A stretch of DNA of 5,420 nt from Ruminiclostridium sp. (GTDB lineage Bacteria > Bacillota > Clostridia > Oscillospirales > Oscillospiraceae), in assembly GCA_017560855.1 (NCBI GenBank), contig JAFZEB010000031.1, positions 1-5,420 of the forward strand, read 5' to 3'. The position numbers and the translations under genes are program-made. The notes beneath the pieces were generated by a model, which worked only from the letters and a program-made list of their open reading frames with translations, was not told the origin of the DNA and made no database searches. The number at the start of each line of letters is the position of its first letter. The stretch's first letter is position 1. Positions 4,368 to 5,420 of this stretch are shown one piece after another.

Positions 4368-5420
4368 TTATTCCGCCGTGCTTAAGATTTCATTGCTCTT
4401 GGTCTCGATCTGGCTTACCTTGAGGTTTTCTGCATCCTCCGGGTCCACGTCCTCCCGAAGCTCCAGCATTCGCTCGCCCATGTAGTTGGTCTTGAGCTCC
4501 TTGCCGTGCAATGTGACCTTGCTGTAGGGAGTAAAGTTTTCGCCCATGATGTAGTACTTCCCGGCGATCTTGGCAACGTAGTTGGCCTTGATCTCCTTGA
4601 CGCCCATCTGAAGGTCGGTGGGGGTGAAGGGATTTTCGCCGCCGTAGATGTAGTAGCTGCCGTACAGCATGTCATAGCCCAGGGCCTTCAGGTCGTCCAG
4701 GTAGGTCTCGCTGTTTCGGTGGTTCAGCTGATAGGTAAAGGTGGTGCCCACCTCCATGCCCAGCTTGTCCATCAGGTGGGCGGTGAGCTGGTAGGTGTGC
4801 AGGTCCTCGTCCTTCTTCTCCATGTCGAAATTGGACCAGATGATGTACTCGGTCTCATACATGTTCCGGCTGTCCAGGTCGTTCTCGGTCAGGTCGATGG
4901 CGGGGATGTGGTCGCCGTACATCACCAGGACCACCGGTTCCTCCCAGGCCGACAGGGTCTCGGTCAGCTCGGCGATGAACTGATCCATCTCGTAGATCTG
5001 GTTGATGTAGTATTCCCAGCGCCATTTCAGATCCTCGGTGGGGGCATCGGTCACCCGGATGACGGGGTCCTTCAGGGTCTCCTTGGCGGGGTACTTGCCG
5101 TGGCCCTGGACGGAGATGGTGTAGATCATGTCCCGGGTCTCGGTGGATGCCAGGGCGTCGGTGATGCAGCCAATGAGGACCTTGTCCTTGGCCCAGTCCT
5201 TGGGGGTCCGGCGGACGTAGTTCATGTATTCCACACTGGTGTAGGTGTCGAAGCCAATGTTGCCGAAGACGGTGTTCCGGTTGTAGAAGACTGCCCGATG
5301 GTTGTGGATGGCGTGGGTGCCGAAGCCCATGCTCTTCAGGTCAAAGGCCAGACTCTCGGCAGGCTGGTCCTTCAGCACCGACTTGTAGGGGTACTCGCCC
5401 GGGCCGAAGAACTTCACCGA
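4368..5420 (-). CDS. LTA synthase-family sulfatase-fold protein, C-terminal part
   Basis: The last 350 codons of a gene whose 5' part lies beyond the right edge; the open frame continues through the final codon, so the GTG at 5417 is not a start. The fold is the alkaline phosphatase/sulfatase type of lipoteichoic acid synthases, extracytoplasmic enzymes that move glycerol-phosphate from phosphatidylglycerol. Counting from 5417, residues 31-57 (GFGTHAIHNHRAVFYNRN then GFD) are typical of the family. QGHGKYP at 104-110 matches the substrate/metal histidine region, and MYGDHIP at 166-172 gives the conserved metal-binding Asp-His. The nucleophile threonine and the N-terminal membrane helices would be in the missing part. 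After about residue 275 there is an additional beta-rich segment (YYIMGENFTPYSKVTLHGKE) resembling an IPT/TIG-like or cell-surface domain. The exact transferred group (glycerol- or another phospho-substituent) cannot be decided. Confidence 0.88.
   Translation of the reverse strand, partial: SVKFFGPGEYPYKSVLKDQPAESLAFDLKSMGFGTHAIHNHRAVFYNRNTVFGNIGFDTYTSVEYMNYVRRTPKDWAKDKVLIGCITDALASTETRDMIYTISVQGHGKYPAKETLKDPVIRVTDAPTEDLKWRWEYYINQIYEMDQFIAELTETLSAWEEPVVLVMYGDHIPAIDLTENDLDSRNMYETEYIIWSNFDMEKKDEDLHTYQLTAHLMDKLGMEVGTTFTYQLNHRNSETYLDDLKALGYDMLYGSYYIYGGENPFTPTDLQMGVKEIKANYVAKIAGKYYIMGENFTPYSKVTLHGKELKTNYMGERMLELREDVDPEDAENLKVSQIETKSNEILSTAE

Noticed and set aside
5415..5417. GTG as start of the sulfatase-fold gene
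   Set aside because: The frame is open to the window edge, and the catalytic threonine region and membrane helices are missing, so this is an internal valine of a truncated view.

Overview
The window looks like chromosome of a Bacillota member, probably a gut Clostridia of the Oscillospiraceae type (Flavonifractor/Lawsonibacter-like). This is inferred from the fairly high G+C, the strong GGAGG-type ribosome binding sites, the infC-rpmI-rplT operon behind an attenuated leader, an sdpRI-type pair, and an LTA-synthase-family gene. The species cannot be read from the sequence.

Layout. (1) 1-1512, minus strand: a co-directional run of a DMT/EamA transporter, a GNAT acetyltransferase, and the first 23 codons of a gene that leaves the window. 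(2) 1660-3085, plus strand: a consensus promoter, a leader with an intrinsic terminator and a competing antiterminator, then infC (IF3), rpmI (bL35) and rplT (bL20), closed by a strong terminator. infC appears to start at ATC. (3) 3091-4083, plus strand: a promoter beginning 5 bp after that terminator, a near-perfect palindromic operator over the predicted transcription start, then an SdpR-like ArsR repressor overlapping an SdpI-like membrane protein by ATGA. No sdpABC toxin genes are present here. (4) 4098-4362: a non-coding island of nested stem-loops bounded by two near-identical hairpins, MITE-like or a structured RNA. (5) 4368-5420, minus strand: the C-terminal 350 codons of an LTA-synthase-like sulfatase-fold membrane enzyme with an extra C-terminal beta-rich domain.

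How the genes work together. IF3, bL35 and bL20 form the classical translation operon. The leader can fold two exclusive ways, and it also carries a perfect complement of the infC Shine-Dalgarno. Together with the ATC start this suggests layered feedback: L20-dependent attenuation, possible masking of the ribosome binding site, and IF3 discrimination against a non-AUG codon. The sdpRI-like pair reads as an autoregulated stress or immunity module: the repressor sits on its own operator and the membrane protein would sense an antimicrobial peptide and titrate the repressor.

The most interesting points are the infC leader architecture, the toxin-less sdpRI module with its visible operator, and the palindromic island. 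Most of the rest is ordinary housekeeping.
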